Assembly (NCBI GenBank): GCA_003118195.1
Contig: BEXV01001370.1
Location: 69,719-101,364, forward strand
From: Hemicentrotus pulcherrimus
Taxonomy: Eukaryota; Echinodermata; Echinoidea; Camarodonta; Strongylocentrotidae
DNA length: 31,646 bases
Direction of reading: 5' to 3'
The notes beneath the pieces were generated by a model that made no database searches, was not told the DNA's origin, and was given only the letters and a program-made list of their open reading frames with translations. A program made the translations under genes and the position numbers. This document shows, piece by piece, positions 31,500 through 31,646 of this stretch; the stretch's first letter is position 1; each line of letters starts with the position of its first letter.

Positions 31500-31646
31500 G
31501 CCTTCCAAAGTTGCGACCGTGCCCGGACGCGTCGGGGCGCAATGAATAGAAAGGTCGCGTCTCAAGGGGCGCATTTAGGCGCATAGGGGCGCAAAGGGAC
31601 GAGACAGTTACCCTCACAAGATTCTTGCATATGAATAGAAACTGTC
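31500..31646. repeat. GC-rich block at the window edge, likely edge of a repeat
   Basis: An abrupt rise in GC and CpG in an otherwise AT-rich intron, with repeated 'ggggcgca' and 'ggcgca' words and an inverted pair 'gcgacc' and 'ggtcgc'. Probably the start of a transposable element cut by the window end. Confidence 0.45.

Overview
This window looks like nuclear DNA from an animal. It is AT-rich and intron-rich, with GT-AG introns of a few hundred bases to about 2.3 kb, and it is full of simple repeats and transposon remnants. Repeat content (a tRNA-type SINE ending in a 'gcgctatataagaa' tail, CR1/L2-like LINE ends, many small terminal-inverted-repeat elements) and heavily polymorphic introns suggest a marine invertebrate deuterostome. 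A sea urchin is the likeliest guess, but this is inference and not proven by the sequence. No prokaryotic gene, operon or CRISPR array was seen.

The whole window lies inside one plus-strand gene, an orthologue of UNC79, the large HEAT/ARM-like helical subunit of the NALCN sodium-leak channel complex (NALCN, FAM155, UNC79, UNC80). I could chain 28 exons by hand from 773 to 31251 (about 4.0 kb coding, 1339 codons including one in-frame TGA) with continuous phase. The coding match runs from the region before the family's 'LFHYWP' motif, through a cysteine/histidine-rich putative zinc module, to the segment after 'ALSWEFF'. The first coding exons and the C-terminal half lie outside the window, so no start codon, promoter or poly(A) site is present.

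Layout: 1-4150, three exons in introns carrying a 15-bp minisatellite, two LINE 3' ends in opposite orientations and a 203-bp foldback element. 4150-7890, exons encoding the Cys/His module, with three small MITEs. 8013-9569, a stretch assembled twice around a single unknown base (8577), so one exon appears twice; the second copy carries a 582-bp TA-flanked element and the first gives the empty site. 9770-10316, a diverged relative of that element; both carry a tRNA-Leu-like segment. 10701-16455, HEAT-like exons, a 489-base gap (13032-13520), and a shortened, still open exon duplicate (14038-14142). 16456-23847, acidic/basic linker exons, a decayed LINE, a candidate 18-bp microexon and three tandem hairpin units. 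23848-31251, further exons, including a tandemly duplicated exon (25131 and 25274) whose better-conserved copy has an in-frame TGA where the vertebrate protein has cysteine.

The most interesting points are the tRNA-Leu-bearing transposon family with its filled/empty site pair, the two local exon duplications, and the TGA. All comparisons with vertebrate UNC79 are from memory of the family, not from a computed alignment.
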